A stretch of DNA of 64,000 bases from contig OY282608.1 of assembly GCA_958298945.1 (NCBI GenBank), positions 62,038,951 through 62,102,950 on the forward strand, in the 5' to 3' direction. The position numbers and the translations under genes are program-made. This DNA comes from Atherix ibis. Its lineage: Eukaryota > Arthropoda > Insecta > Diptera > Athericidae. Positions 41,041 to 55,012 of the stretch are shown in pieces (position 1 is the stretch's first letter; every line of letters begins with the position of its first letter). The notes beneath the pieces were generated by a model. It was not told where the DNA came from. It did not search any database and worked only from the letters and a program-made list of their open reading frames with translations.

Positions 41041-44000
41041 AAGCAAATAAGCCAACAAACCAACAAACCAAGTAACCAACAATCCAACAAACCAACAAGC
41101 CAACAAACCAACAAACCAACAAACCAACAAACCAAAAAACCAACAAACCAACAAACCAACAAACCAACAAACCAACAAACCAACAAGCCAACAAGCCAAC
41201 AAACCAACAAACTAACAAACCAACAAGCCAACAAACCAACAAACTAACAAGCAAACAAGCCAACAAACCAACAAATCAACAAACCAAGTAACCAACAAGC
41301 CAACAAACCAACAAGCCAACAAACCAACAAACCAACAAGCCAACAAACCATCAAACCAACAAACAAACAAACCAACAAGCCAACAAACCAACAAACCAAC
41401 AAGCCAATAAACCAACAAACCAATAAACCAACATGCCAACAAACCAACAAACTAAGTAACCAACAAGCCAACAAACCAACAAACCAACAAGCCAACAAGC
41501 CAACAAACCAACAAACCAACAAGCCAACAAACCAACAAACTAACAAACCAACAAACCAACAAACCAACAAACCAACAAACCAAGAAACCAACAAACCAAC
41601 AAACCAACAAACAAATAAACTAACAAACCAACAAACCAACAAACCAACAAACCAACAAACCAAAAAACCAACAAACCAACAAACCAACAAGCCAACAAAC
41701 CAACAAACCAAAAAACCAACAAACCAACAAACCAACACACCAACAAACCAACAAACCAACAAACCAACAAACCAACAAGCCAACAAGCCAACAAACCAAC
41801 AAACTAACAAACCAACAAGCCAAGAAACCAACAAACTAATAAGCAAACAAGCCAACAAACCAACAAACCAACAAACCAAGTAACCAACAGGCCAACAAAC
41901 CAACAAGCCAACAAACCAACAAACCAACAAACCAACAAACCAACAAACCAACAAACCAAAAAACCAACAAACCAACAAACCAATAAACCAACAAACCAAC
42001 AAGCCAACAAGCCAACAAACCAACAAACCAACAAACCAACAAGCCAACAAACCAACAAGCTAACAAACCAACAAACCAACAAACCAAGTAACCAAAAAGC
42101 CAACAAACTAACAAACCAACAAGCCAACAAGCAAACAAACCAACAAACCAACAAAGCAACAAACCGACAAACCAACAAACCAACAAACCAACAAGCCAAC
42201 AAGCCAACAAACCAACAAACCAACAAGCCAACAAGCCAAAAAACCAACAAACCAACAAGCCAACAAACCAACAAACCAACAAACCAAAAAACCAACAAAC
42301 CAACAAACCAACAAAACAACAAACCAACAAACCAACAAGCCAACAAGCCAACAAACCAACAAACTAACAAACCAACAAGCCAACAAACCAACAAACCAAC
42401 AAGCCAACAAGCCAACAAACCAACAAAGCAAAAACCAAAAAACCAACAAACCAAAAAACCAACAAACCAACAAACCATCAAACAAACAAACCAACAAGCC
42501 AACAAGCCAACAAACCAACAAACCAACAAACCAACAAGCCAACAAGCCAACAAACCAACAAACCAACAAGCCAACAAACCAACAAACCAACAAACCAACA
42601 AACCAACAAACCAACAAACCAACAAACCAACAAACCAACAAACCAACAAGCCAACAAGCCAACAAACCAACAAACCAACAAGCCAACAAACCAACAAACA
42701 AATAAACCAACAAACCAACAAACCAACAAACAAACAAGCCAACAAGCCAACAAACCAACAAACCAACAAGCCAACAAACCAACAAGCCAACAAACCAACA
42801 AACCAACAAGCCAACAAGCCTACAAACCAACAAACCAACAAGCCACCAAACCAACAAACCAACAAACCTACAAGCCAACAAACCAACAAACAAATAAACC
42901 AACAAACCAACAAACCAACAAACCAACAAACCAACAAACCAACAAGCCAACAAGCCAACAAACCGACAAACCAACAAGCCAACAAGCCAACAAACCAACA
43001 AGCCAACAAACCAACAAACCAACAAGCCAACAAACCAATAAACCAACAAGCCAACAAACCAACAAACCAACAAGCCAACAAACCAACAAACTAACAAACC
43101 AACAAGCCAAGAAACCAACAAACTAACAAGCAAACAAGCCAACAAACCAACAAACCAACAAAATAAGTAACCAACAAGCCAACAAACCAACAAACCAACA
43201 AGCCAACAAGCCAACAAACCAACAAACCAACAAGCCAACAAACCAACAAACCAACAAACCAACAAGACAACAAACCAACAAACCAACAAACCAACAAACC
43301 AACAAACCAACAAACAAATAAACTAACAAACCAACAAACCAACAAACCAACAAACCAACAAACCAAAAAACCAACAAACCAACAAACCAACAAGCCAACA
43401 AACCAACAAACCAAAAAACCAACAAACCAACAAACCAACAAACCAACAAACCAACAAACCAACAAGCCAACAAGCCAACAAACCAACAAACTAACAAACC
43501 AACAAGCCAAGAAACCAACAAACTAACAAGCAAACAAGCCAACAAACCAACAAACCAACAAACCAAGTAACCAACAGGCCAACAAACCAACAAGCCAACA
43601 AACCAACAAACCAACAAACCAACAAACCAAAAAACCAACAAACGAACAAACCAACAAACCAACAAACCAACAAACCAACAAGCCAACAAGCCAACAAACC
43701 AACAAACCAACAAGCCAACAAACCAACAAGCCAACAAACCAACAAACCAACAAACCAAGTAACCAAAAAGCCAACAAACTAACAAACCAACAAGCCAACA
43801 AGCAAAAAAACCAACAAACCAACAAAGCAACAAACCAACAAACCAACAAACCAACAAACCAACAAACCAACAAGCCAACAAGCCAACAAACCAACAAACC
43901 AACAAGCCAACAAGCCAAAAAACCAACAAACCAACAAGCCAACAAACCAACAAACCAACAAACCAAAAAACCAACAAACCAACAAACCAAGAAAACAACA

Positions 44001-46940
44001 AACCAACAAACCAACAAGCCAACAAGCCAACAAACCAACAAACTAACAAACCAACAAGCCAACAAACCAACAAACCAACAAGCCAACAAGCCAACAAACC
44101 AACAAAGCAAAAACCAAAAAACCAACAAACCAAAAAACCAACAAACCAACAAACCATCAAACGAACAAACCAACAAGCCAACAAGCCAACAAACCAACAA
44201 ACCAACAAACCAACAAGCCAACAAGCCAACAAACCAACAAACCAACAAGCCAACAAACCAACAAACCAACAAACCAACAAACCAACAAACCAACAAACCA
44301 ACAAACCAACAAACCAACAAGCCAACAAGCCAACAAACCAACAAACCAACAAGCCAACAAACCAACAAACAAATAAACCAACAAACCAACAAACCAACAA
44401 ACAAACAAGCCAACAAGCCAACAAACCAACAAACCAACAAGCCAACAAACCAACAAGCCAACAAACCAACAAACCAACAAGCCAACAAGCCTACAAACCA
44501 ACAAACCAACAAGCCACCAAACCAACAAACCAACAAACCAACAAGCCAACAAACCAACAAACAAATAAACCAACAAACCAACAAACCAACAAACCAACAA
44601 ACCAACAAACCAACAAACCAAAAAACCAACAAACCAACAAGCCAACAAGCCAACAAACCAACAAACTAACAAACCAACAAACGAACTAACCAACAAACCA
44701 ACAAGCCAACAAGCCAACAAACTAACAAACCAACAAACCAACAAACTAAGTAACCAACAAGCCAATAAACCAACAAACCAACAAGCCAACAAACCAACAA
44801 ACCAACAAGCCAACAAACCAACAAACCAACAAACCAAAAAACCAACAAACCAACAAACCAACAAACCAACAAACCAAAAAACCAACAAACCAACAAGCCA
44901 ACAAGCCAACAAACCAACAAACCAACAAACCAACAAATCAACAAGCCAACAAACCAACAAGCCAACAAACCAACAAATCAACAAACCAAGTAACCAAAAA
45001 GCCAACAAACTAACAAACCAACAAGCCAACAATACGACAAGCCAACAAGCCAACAAACCAACAAACCAACAAAGCAACAAACCAACAAACCAACAAACCA
45101 ATAAACTAACAAACCAACAAGCCAACAAACCAACAAACAAACAAGCCAACAAGCCAACAAACCAACAAACCAACAAGCCAATAAACCAACAAACCAATAA
45201 ACCAACATGGCAACAAACCAACAAACTAAGTAACCAACAAGCCAACAAACCAACAAACCAACAAGCCAACAAGCCAACAAACCAACAAACCAACAAGCCA
45301 ACAAACCAACAAACTAATAAACCAACAAGCCAACAAACCAACAAACAAATAAACCAACAAACCAACAAACCAACAAACCAACAAGCCAACAAGCCAACAA
45401 ACCGACAAACCAACAAGCCAACAAGCCAACAAACCAACAAGCCAACAAACCAACAAACCAGCAAGCCAACAAACCAATAAACCAACAAGCCAACAAACTA
45501 GCAAACCAACAAACCAACAAGCCAACAAACCAACAAACAGATAAACCAACAAACCAACAAACCAACAAACCAACAAACCAAAAAACAAACAAACCAACAA
45601 GCCAACAAGCCAACAAACCAACAAACTAACAAACCAACATACGAACTAACCAACAAACCAACAAGCGAACAAGCCAACAAACCAACAAACCAACAAAATA
45701 AGTAACCAACAAGCCAACAAACCAACAAACCAACAAGCCAACAAGCCAACAAACCAACAAACCAACAAGCCAACAAACCAACAAACCAACAAACCAACAA
45801 GACAACAAACCAACAAACCAACAAACCAACAAACCAACAAACCAACAAACAAATAAACTAACAAATCAACAAACCAACAAACCAACAAACCAACAAACCA
45901 AAAAACCAACAAACCAACAAGCCAACAAGCCAACAAACCAACAAACCAAAGAACCAACAAACCAACAAACCAACAAACCAACAAACCAACAAACCAGCAA
46001 GCCAACAAGCCAACAAACCAACAAACTAACAAAACAACAAGCCAAGAAACCAACAAACTAACAAGCAAACAAGCCAACAAACCAACAAACCAACAAACCA
46101 AGTAACCAACAGGCCAACAAACCAACAAGCCAACAAACCAACAAACCAACAAACCAACAAACCAACAAAACCAACAAACCAAAAAACCAACAAACCAACA
46201 AACCAACAAACCAACAAACCAACAAACCAACAAACCAACAAGCCAACAAGCCAACAAACCAACAAACCAACAAACCAACAAGCCAACAAACCAACAAGCC
46301 AACAAACCAACAAACCAACAAACCAAGTAACCAAAAAGCCAACAAACTAACAAACCAACAAGCCAACAAGCAAACAAACCAATAAACCAACAAAGCAACA
46401 AACCAACAAACCACCAAACCAACAAACCAACAAGCCAACAAGCCAACAAACCAACAAACCAACAAGCCAACAAGCCAAAAAACCAACAAACCAACAAGCC
46501 AACAAACCAACAAACCATTAAACCAAAAAACCAACAAACCAACAAACCAACAAAACAACAAACCAACAAACCAACAAGCCAACAAGCCAACAAACCAACA
46601 AACTAACAAACCAACAAGCCAACAAACCAACAAACCAACAAGCCAACAAGCCAACAAACCAACAAAGCAAAAACCAAAAAACCAACAAATCAAAAAACCA
46701 ACAAACCAACAAACCATCAAACGAACAAACCAACAAGCCAACAAGCCAACATACCAACAAACCAACAAACCAACAAGCCAACAAGCCAACAAACCAACAA
46801 ACCAACAAGCCAACAAGCCAACAAACCAACAAACCAACAAACCAACAAATCAACAAGCCAACAAACCAACAAGCCAACAAACCAACAAATCAACAAACCA
46901 AGTAACCAAAAAGCCAACAAACTAACAAACCAACAAGCCA
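41041..46940. repeat. Duplicated copy of the 30-40 kb region
   Basis: From 41041 to about 41.54 kb the sequence matches 29947-30.45 kb at an offset of 11,094 bp. From about 41.61 kb it matches 31.57 kb onward at 10,046 bp, a change of 1,048 bp (131 octamers), which implies a segment missing here or extra there. The offset then drifts by whole octamers: AGCAAAAACC 34052 to 44106, ATACGAC 34978 to 45032 and ATACGAAC 35585 to 45639 are all 10,054 bp. Against the second tandem copy the offset is 6,278 bp, falling to 6,270 bp at 39897/46167 and 40246/46516. Confidence 0.85.
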
Positions 46941-49080
46941 ACAATACGACAAGCCAACAAACCAACAAACCAACAAACCAACAAGCCAACAAACCAACAA
47001 ACCAACAAAATAAGTAACCAACAAGCCAACAAACCAACAAACCAACAAGCCAACAAACCAACAAGCCAACAAACCAACAAACCAACAAACAAATAAACCA
47101 ACAAACCAACAAACCAACAAACAAACAAGCCAACAAGCCAACAAACCAACAAACCAACAAGCCAACAAACCAACAAGCCAACAAACCAACAAACCAACAA
47201 GCCAACAAGCCTACAAACCAACAAACCAACAAGCCACCAAACCAACAAACCAACAAACCTACAAGCCAACAAACCAACAAACAAATAAACCAACAAACCA
47301 ACAAACCAACAAACCAACAAACCAACAAACCAACAAGCCAACAAGCCAACAAACCGACAAACCAACAAGCCAACAAGCCAACAAACCAACAAGCCAACAA
47401 ACCAACAAACCAACAACCAACAAACCAATAAACCAACAAACCAACAAGCCAACAAGCCAACAAACCAATAAACCAACAAGCCAACAAACCAACAAACAAA
47501 TAAACCAACAAACCAACAAACCAACAAACAAACAAGCCAACAAGCCAACAAACCAACAAACCAACAAGCCAACAAACCAACAAGCCAACAAACCAACAAA
47601 CCAACAAGCCAACAAGCCTACAAACCAACAAACCAACAAGCCATCAAACCAACAAACCAACAAACCAACAAGCCAACAAACCAACAAACAAATAAACCCA
47701 CAAACCAACAAACCAACAAACCAACAAACCAACAAACCAACAAACCAACAAGCCAACAAGCCAACAAACCAATAAACCAATAAACCAACAAGCCAACAAA
47801 CCAACAAACAAATAAACCAACAAACCAACAAACCAACAAACAAACAAGCCAACAAGCCAACAAACCAACAAACCAACAAGCCAACAAACCAACAAGCCAA
47901 CAAACCAACAAACCAACAAGCCAACAAGCCTACAAACCAACAAACCAACAAGCCACCAAACCAACAAACCAACAAACCAACAAGCCAACAAACCAACAAA
48001 CAAATAAACCCACAAACCAACAAACCAACAAACCAACAAACCAACAAACCAACAAGCCAACAAGCCAACAAACCGACAAACCAACAAGCCAACAAACCAA
48101 CAAGCCAACAAACCAACAAACCAACAAGCCAACAAACCAATAAACCAACAAGCCAACAAACCAACAAACCAACAAACCAACAAGCCAACAAACCAACAAA
48201 CAGATAAACCAACAAACCAACAAACCAACAAACCAACAAACCAAAAAACAAACAAACCAACAAGCCAACAAGCCAACAAACCAACAAACTAACAAACCAA
48301 CATACGAACTAACCAACAAACCAACAAGCCAACAAGCCAACAAACCAACAAACCAACAAAATAAGTAACCAATAAGCCAACAAACCAACAAACCAACAAG
48401 CCAACATACCAACAAACCAACAAACCAACAAACCAACAAACCAACAAACCAACAAACCAACAAACCAACAAGCCAACAAGCCAACAAACCAATAAACCAA
48501 CAAGCCAACAAACCAACAAACAAATAAACCAACAAACCAACAAACCAACAAACAAACAAGCCAACAAGCCAACAAACCAACAAACCAACAAGCCAACAAA
48601 CCAACAAGCCAACAAACCAACAAACCAACAAGCCAACAAGCCTACAAACCAACAAACCAACAAGCCACCAAACCAACAAACCAACAAACCAACAAGCCAA
48701 CAAACCAACAAACAAATAAACCCACAAACCAACAAACCAACAAACCAACAAACCAACAAACCAACAAGCCAACAAGCCAACAAACCGACAAACCAACAAG
48801 CCAACAAACCAACAAGCCAACAAACCAACAAACCAACAAGCCAACAAACCAATAAACCAACAAGCCAACAAACCAACAAACCAACAAACCAACAAGCCAA
48901 CAAACCAACAAACAGATAAACCAACAAACCAACAAACCAACAAACCAACAAACCAAAAAACAAACAAACCAACAAGCCAACAAGCCAACAAACCAACAAA
49001 CTAACAAACCAACATACGAACTAACCAACAAACCAACAAGCCAACAAGCCAACAAACCAACAAACCAACAAAATAAGTAA
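46941..49080. repeat. Short-period duplications of 312 and 712 bp in family B
   Basis: GCCTACAAACC occurs at 47616, 47928 and 48640, spaced 312 and 712 bp (39 and 89 octamers). ATACGAAC at 48302 and 49014 is also 712 bp apart. A rare CAAATAAACCCAC variant occurs near 47690, 48002 and 48714, again 312 and 712 bp apart. These units also carry CCACCAAACC or CCATCAAACC just after the landmark. This looks like recent local amplification (inference). Confidence 0.85.
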
Positions 49081-50544
49081 CCAACAAGCCAACAAACCAA
49101 CAAACCAACAAGCCAACAAGCCAACAAGCCAACAAACCAACAAGCCAACAAACCAACAAACCAACAAACCAACAAGACAACAAACCAACAAACCAACAAA
49201 CCAACAAACCAACAAACCAACAAACCAATAAACCAACAAACCAACAAACAAATAAACTAACAAACCAACAAACCAACAAACCAACAAACCAACAAACCAA
49301 AAAACCAACAAACCAACAAACCAACAAGCCAACAAACCAACAAACCAAAAAACCAACAAACCAACAAACCAACAAACCAACAAACCAACAAGCCAACAAG
49401 CCAACAAACCAACAAACTAACAAACCAACAAGCCAAGAAACCAACAAACTAACAAGCAAACAAGCTAACAAACCAACAAACCAACAAACCAAGTAACCAA
49501 CAAGCCAACAAACCAACAAGCCAACAAACCAACATACCAACAAACCAACAAACCAAAAAACCAACAAACCAACAAACCAACAAACCAACAAACCAACAAA
49601 CCAACAAGCCAACAAGCCAACAAACCAACAAACCAACAAACCAACAAGCCAACAAACCAACAAGCCAACAAACCAACAAACCAACAAACCAAGTAACCAA
49701 AAAGCCAACAAACTAACAAACCAACAAGCCAACAAGCAAACAAACCAACAAACCAACAAAGCAACAAACCAACAAACCAACAAACCAGCAAACCAACAAG
49801 CCAACAAGCCAACAAACCAACAAACCAACAAGCCAACAAGCCAAAAAACCAACAAACCAACAAGCCAACAAACCAACGAACCAACAAACCAACAAACAAA
49901 TAAACCAACAAACCAACAAACCAACAAACCAACAAGCCAACAAGCCAACAAACCGACAAACCAACAAGCCAACAAGCCAACAAACCAACAAGCCAACAAA
50001 ACAACAAACCAACAAGCCAACAAACCAATAAACCAACAAGCCAACAAACTAACAAACCAACAAACCAACAAGCCAACAAACCAACAAACAGATAAACCAA
50101 CAAACCAACAAACCAACAAACCAACAAACCAAAAAACAAACAAACCAACAAGCCAACAAACCAACAAACCAACAAACCAACAAGACAACAAACCAACAAA
50201 CCAACAAACCAACAAACCAACAAACCAACAAACCAACAAGACAACAAACCAACAAACCAACAAACCAACAAACCAACAAACCAACAAACAAATAAACTAA
50301 CAAACCAACAAACCAACAAACCAACAAACCAACAAACCAAAAAACCAACAAACCAACAAACCAACAAGCCAACAAGCCAACAAACCAACAAACCAACAAA
50401 CCAACAAACCAACAAACCAACAAACAAATAAACTAACAAACCAACAAACCAACAAACCAACAAACCAACAAACCAAAAAACCAACAAACCAACAAACCAA
50501 CAAACCAACAAACCAACAAGCCAACAAGCCAACAAACCAACAAA
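49081..50544. repeat. Octamer array, family B mosaic
   Basis: This segment holds family B variants in a mixed order: AATAAGTAACC near 49072, CAAGACAACAAACC near 49172, 50183 and 50237, and CCAAGAAACC with CAAGCAAAC near 49435. The CAAATAAACTAAC landmark appears near 49250, 50288 and 50425, so the stretch between 50.29 and 50.43 kb is partly repeated. I could not fit it to one regular macro-repeat. Confidence 0.72.
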
Positions 50545-53383
50545 CTAACAAAACAACAAGCCAAGAAACCAACAAACTAACAAGCAAACAAGCCAACAAA
50601 CGAAGTAACCAAAAAGCCAACAAACTAACAAACCAACAAGCCAACAAGCAAACAAACCAATAAACCAACAAAGCAACAAACCAACAAACCAACAAACCAA
50701 CAAACCAACAAGCCAACAAGCCAACAAACCAACAAACCAACAAGCCAACAAGCCAAAAAACCAACAAACCAACAAGCCAACAAACCAACAAACCATTAAA
50801 CCAAAAACCCAACAAACCAACAAACCAACAAAACAACAAACCAACAAACCAACAAGCCAACAAGCCAACAAACCAACAAACTAACAAACCAACAAGCCAA
50901 CAAACCAACAAACCAACAAGCCAACAAGCCAACAAACCAACAAAGCAAAAACCAAAAAACCAACAAACCAAAAAACCAACAAACCAACAAACCATCAAAC
51001 GAACAAACCAACAAGCCAACAAGCCAACATACCAACAAAACAACAAACCAACAAGCCAACAAGCCAACAAACCAACAAACCAACAAGCCAACATACCAAC
51101 AAACCAACAAACCAACAAACCAACAAACCAACAAACCAACAAACCAACAAACCAACAAGCCAACAAGCCAACAAACCAACAAACCAACAAGCCAACAAAC
51201 CAACAAACAAATAAACCAACAAACCAACAAACCAACAAACAAACAAGCCAACAAGCCAACAAACCAACAAACCAACAAGCCAACAAACCAACAAGCCAAC
51301 AAACCAACAAACCAACAAGCCAACAAGCCTACAAACCAACAAACCAACAAGCCACCAAACCAACAAACCAACAAACCAACAAGCCAACAAACCAACAAAC
51401 AAATTAACCAACAAACCAACAAACCAACAAACCAACAAACCAACAAACCAACAAGCCAACAAGCCAACAAACCGACAAACCAACAAGCCAACAAGCCAAC
51501 AAACCAACAAGCCAACAAACCAACAAACCAACAAGCCAACAAACCAATAAACCAACAAGCCAACAAACCAACAAACCAACAAACCAACAAGCCAACAAAC
51601 CAACAAACAGATAAACCAACAAACCAACAAACCAACAAACCAACAAGCCAACAAACCAACAAACTAACAAACCAACATACGAACTAACCAACAAACCAAC
51701 AAGCCAACAAGCCAACAAACCAACAAACCAACAAACCAACAAAATAAGTAACCAACAAGCCAACAAACCAACAAACCAACAAGCCAACAAGCCAACAAGC
51801 CAACAAACCAACAAACCAACAAGCCAACAAACCAACAAACCAACAAACCAACAAACCAACAAGACAACAAACCAACAAACCAACAAACCAACAAACCAAC
51901 AAACCAACAAACCAGCAAACCAACAAACCAACAAACAAATAAACTAACAAACCAACAAACCAACAAACCAACAAACCAACAAACCAAAAAACCAACAAAC
52001 CAACAAACCAACAAGCCAACAAACCAACAAACCAAAAAACCAACAAACCAACAAACCAACAAACCAACAAACCAACAAACCAACAAACCAACAAGCCAAC
52101 AAGCCAACAAACCAACAAACTAACAAACCAACAAGCCAAGAAACCAACAAACTAACAAGCAAACAAGCCAACAAACCAACAAACCAACAAACCAAGTAAC
52201 CAACAAGTCAACAAACCAACAAGCCAACAAACCAACAAACCAACAAACCAACAAACCAACAAACCAAAAAACCAACAAACCAACAAACCAACAAACCAAC
52301 AAACCAACAAACCAACAAGCCAACAAGCCAACAAACCAACAAACCAACAAACCAACAAGCCAACAAACCAACAAGCCAACAAACCAACAAACCAACAAAC
52401 CAAGTAACCAAAAAGCCAACAAACTAACAAACCAACAAGCCAACAAGCAAACAAACCAACAAACCAACAAAGCAACAAACCAACAAACCAACAAACCAAC
52501 AAACCAACAAGCCAACAAGCCAACAAACCAACAAACCAACAAGCCAACAAGCCAAAAAACCAACAAACCAACAAGCCAACAAACCAACAAACCAACAAAC
52601 CAAAAAACCAACAAACCAACAAACCAACAAAACAACAAACCAACAAACCAACAAGCCAACAAGCCAACAAACCAACAAACTAACAAACCAACAAGCCAAC
52701 AAACCAACAAACCAACAACCCAACAAGCCAACAAACCAACAAAGCAAAAACCAAAAAACCAACAAACCAAAAAACCAACAAACCAACAAACCATCAAACG
52801 AACAAACCAACAAGCCAACAAGCCAAACAAACCAACAAGCCAACAAGCCAACAAACCAACAAACCAACAAGCCAACAAACCAACAAACCAACAAACCAAC
52901 AAACCAACAAACCAACAAACCAACAAACCAACAAACCAACAAGCTAACAAGCCAACAAACCAACAAACCAACAAGCCAACAAACCAACAAACAAATAAAC
53001 CAACAAACCAACAAACCAACAAACAAACAAGCCAACAAGCCAACAAACCAACAAACCAACAAGCCAACAAACCAACAAGCCAACAAACCAACAAACCAAA
53101 AAACAAACAAACCAACAAGCCAACAAACCAACAAACCAACAAACCAACAAGACAACAAACCAACAAACCAACAAACCAACAAACCAACAAACCAACAAAC
53201 CAACAAACCAACAAGACAACAAACCAACAAACCAACAAACCAACAAACCAACAAACCAACAAACAAATAAACTAACAAACCAACAAGCCAACAAACCAAC
53301 AAACCAAAGAACCAACAAACCAACAAACCAACAAACCAACAAACCAACAAACCAACAAGCCAACAAGCCAACAAACCAACAAA
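50545..53383. repeat. Family B, first copy of a 2,839 bp repeat
   Basis: CATTAAACC at 50794, AGCAAAAACC at 50944 and GCCTACAAACC at 51327 recur at 53633, 53783 and 54166, all 2,839 bp later (one less than 355 octamers). The spacing is not a multiple of 8 because the copies carry inherited 7- and 9-base units. A second repeat overlaps this one: AAGTAACC at 52194 and AGCAAAAACC at 52743 recur at 55856 and 56404. Confidence 0.82.
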
Positions 53384-55012
53384 CTAACAAAACAACAAGC
53401 CAAGAAACCAACAAACTAACAAGCAAACAAGCCAACAAACGAAGTAACCAAAAAGCCAACAAACTAACAAACCAACAAGCCAACAAGCAAACAAACCAAT
53501 AAACCAACAAAGCAACAAACCAACAAACCAACAAACCAACAAACCAACAAGCCAACAAGCCAACAAACCAACAAACCAACAAGCCAACAAGCCAAAAAAC
53601 CAACAAACCAACAAGCCAACAAACCAACAAACCATTAAACCAAAAAACCAACAAACCAACAAACCAACAAAACAACAAACCAACAAACCAACAAGCCAAC
53701 AAGCCAACAAACCAACAAACTAACAAACCAACAAGCCAACAAACCAACAAACCAACAAGCCAACAAGCCAACAAACCAACAAAGCAAAAACCAAAAAACC
53801 AACAAACCAAAAAACCAACAAACCAACAAACCATCAAACGAACAAACCAACAAGCCAACAAGCCAACATACCAACAAAACAACAAACCAACAAGCCAACA
53901 AGCCAACAAACCAACAAACCAACAAGCCAACATACCAACAAACCAACAAACCAACAAACCAACAAACCAACAAACCAACAAACCAACAAACCAACAAGCC
54001 AACAAGCCAACAAACCAACAAACCAACAAGCCAACAAACCAACAAACAAATAAACCAACAAACCAACAAACCAACAAACAAACAAGCCAACAAGCCAACA
54101 AACCAACAAACCAACAAGCCAACAAACCAACAAGCCAACAAACCAACAAACCAACAAGCCAACAAGCCTACAAACCAACAAACCAACAAGCCAACAAGCC
54201 AACATACCAACAAAACAACAAACCAACAAGCCAACAAGCCAACAAACCAACAAACCAACAAGCCAACATACCAACAAACCAACAAACCAACAAACCAACA
54301 AACCAACAAACCAACAAACCAACAAACCAACAAACCAACAAGCCAACAAGCCAACAAACCAACAAACCAACAAGCCAACAAACCAACAAACAAATAAACC
54401 AACAAACCAACAAACCAACAAACCAACAAACCAACAAACCAACAAACCAACAAGCCAACAAGCCAACAAACCAACAAACCAACAAGCCAACAAACCAACA
54501 AACAAATAAACCAACAAACCAACAAACCAACAAACAAACAAGCCAACAAGCCAACAAACCAACAAACTAACAAACCAACAAGCCAACAAACCAACAAACC
54601 AATAAGCCAACAAGCCAACAAACCAACAAAGCAAAAACCAAAAAACCAACAAACCAAAAAACCAACAAACCAACAAACCATCAAACGAACAAACCAACAA
54701 GCCAACAAGCCAACATACCAACAAAACAACAAACCAACAAGCCAACAAGCCAACAAACCAACAAACCAACAAGCCAACATACCAACAAACCAACAAACCA
54801 ACAAACCAACAAACCAACAAACCAACAAACCAACAAACCAACAAGCCAACAAGCCAACAAACCAACAAACCAACAAGCCAACAAACCAACAAACAAATAA
54901 ACCAACAAACCAACAAACCAACAAACAAACAAGCCAACAAGCCAACAAACCAACAAACCAACAAGCCAACAAACCAACAAGCCAACAAACCAACAAACCA
55001 ACAAGCCAACAA
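53384..55012. repeat. Family B, second 2,839 bp copy with an internal 847 bp duplication
   Basis: The first 780 bp or so match 50545 onward at 2,839 bp. AGCAAAAACC at 53783 recurs at 54630, and GCCTACAAACC at 54166 recurs at 55013, both 847 bp apart (one less than 106 octamers, explained by the 7-base GCAAAAA unit in each copy). CAACATACCAACAAAAC variants occur near 53867, 54204 and 54714, so a smaller piece is present three times. Confidence 0.82.

Noticed and set aside
2786..48302. The same distances in unrelated parts of the array: 2,663 bp (2786-5449, 45639-48302, 49014-51677), 3,775/3,776 bp in families A and B, and 6,278/6,279 bp (37828-44106, 105-6384).
   Set aside because: Families A and B do not share the landmarks concerned (AGCACAC and AAATAAATAAACC against AGCAAAAACC and ATACGAC), so a common macro-repeat is not supported. 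With many pairwise distances on an octamer grid some matches are expected. A whole-window dot plot would settle it.
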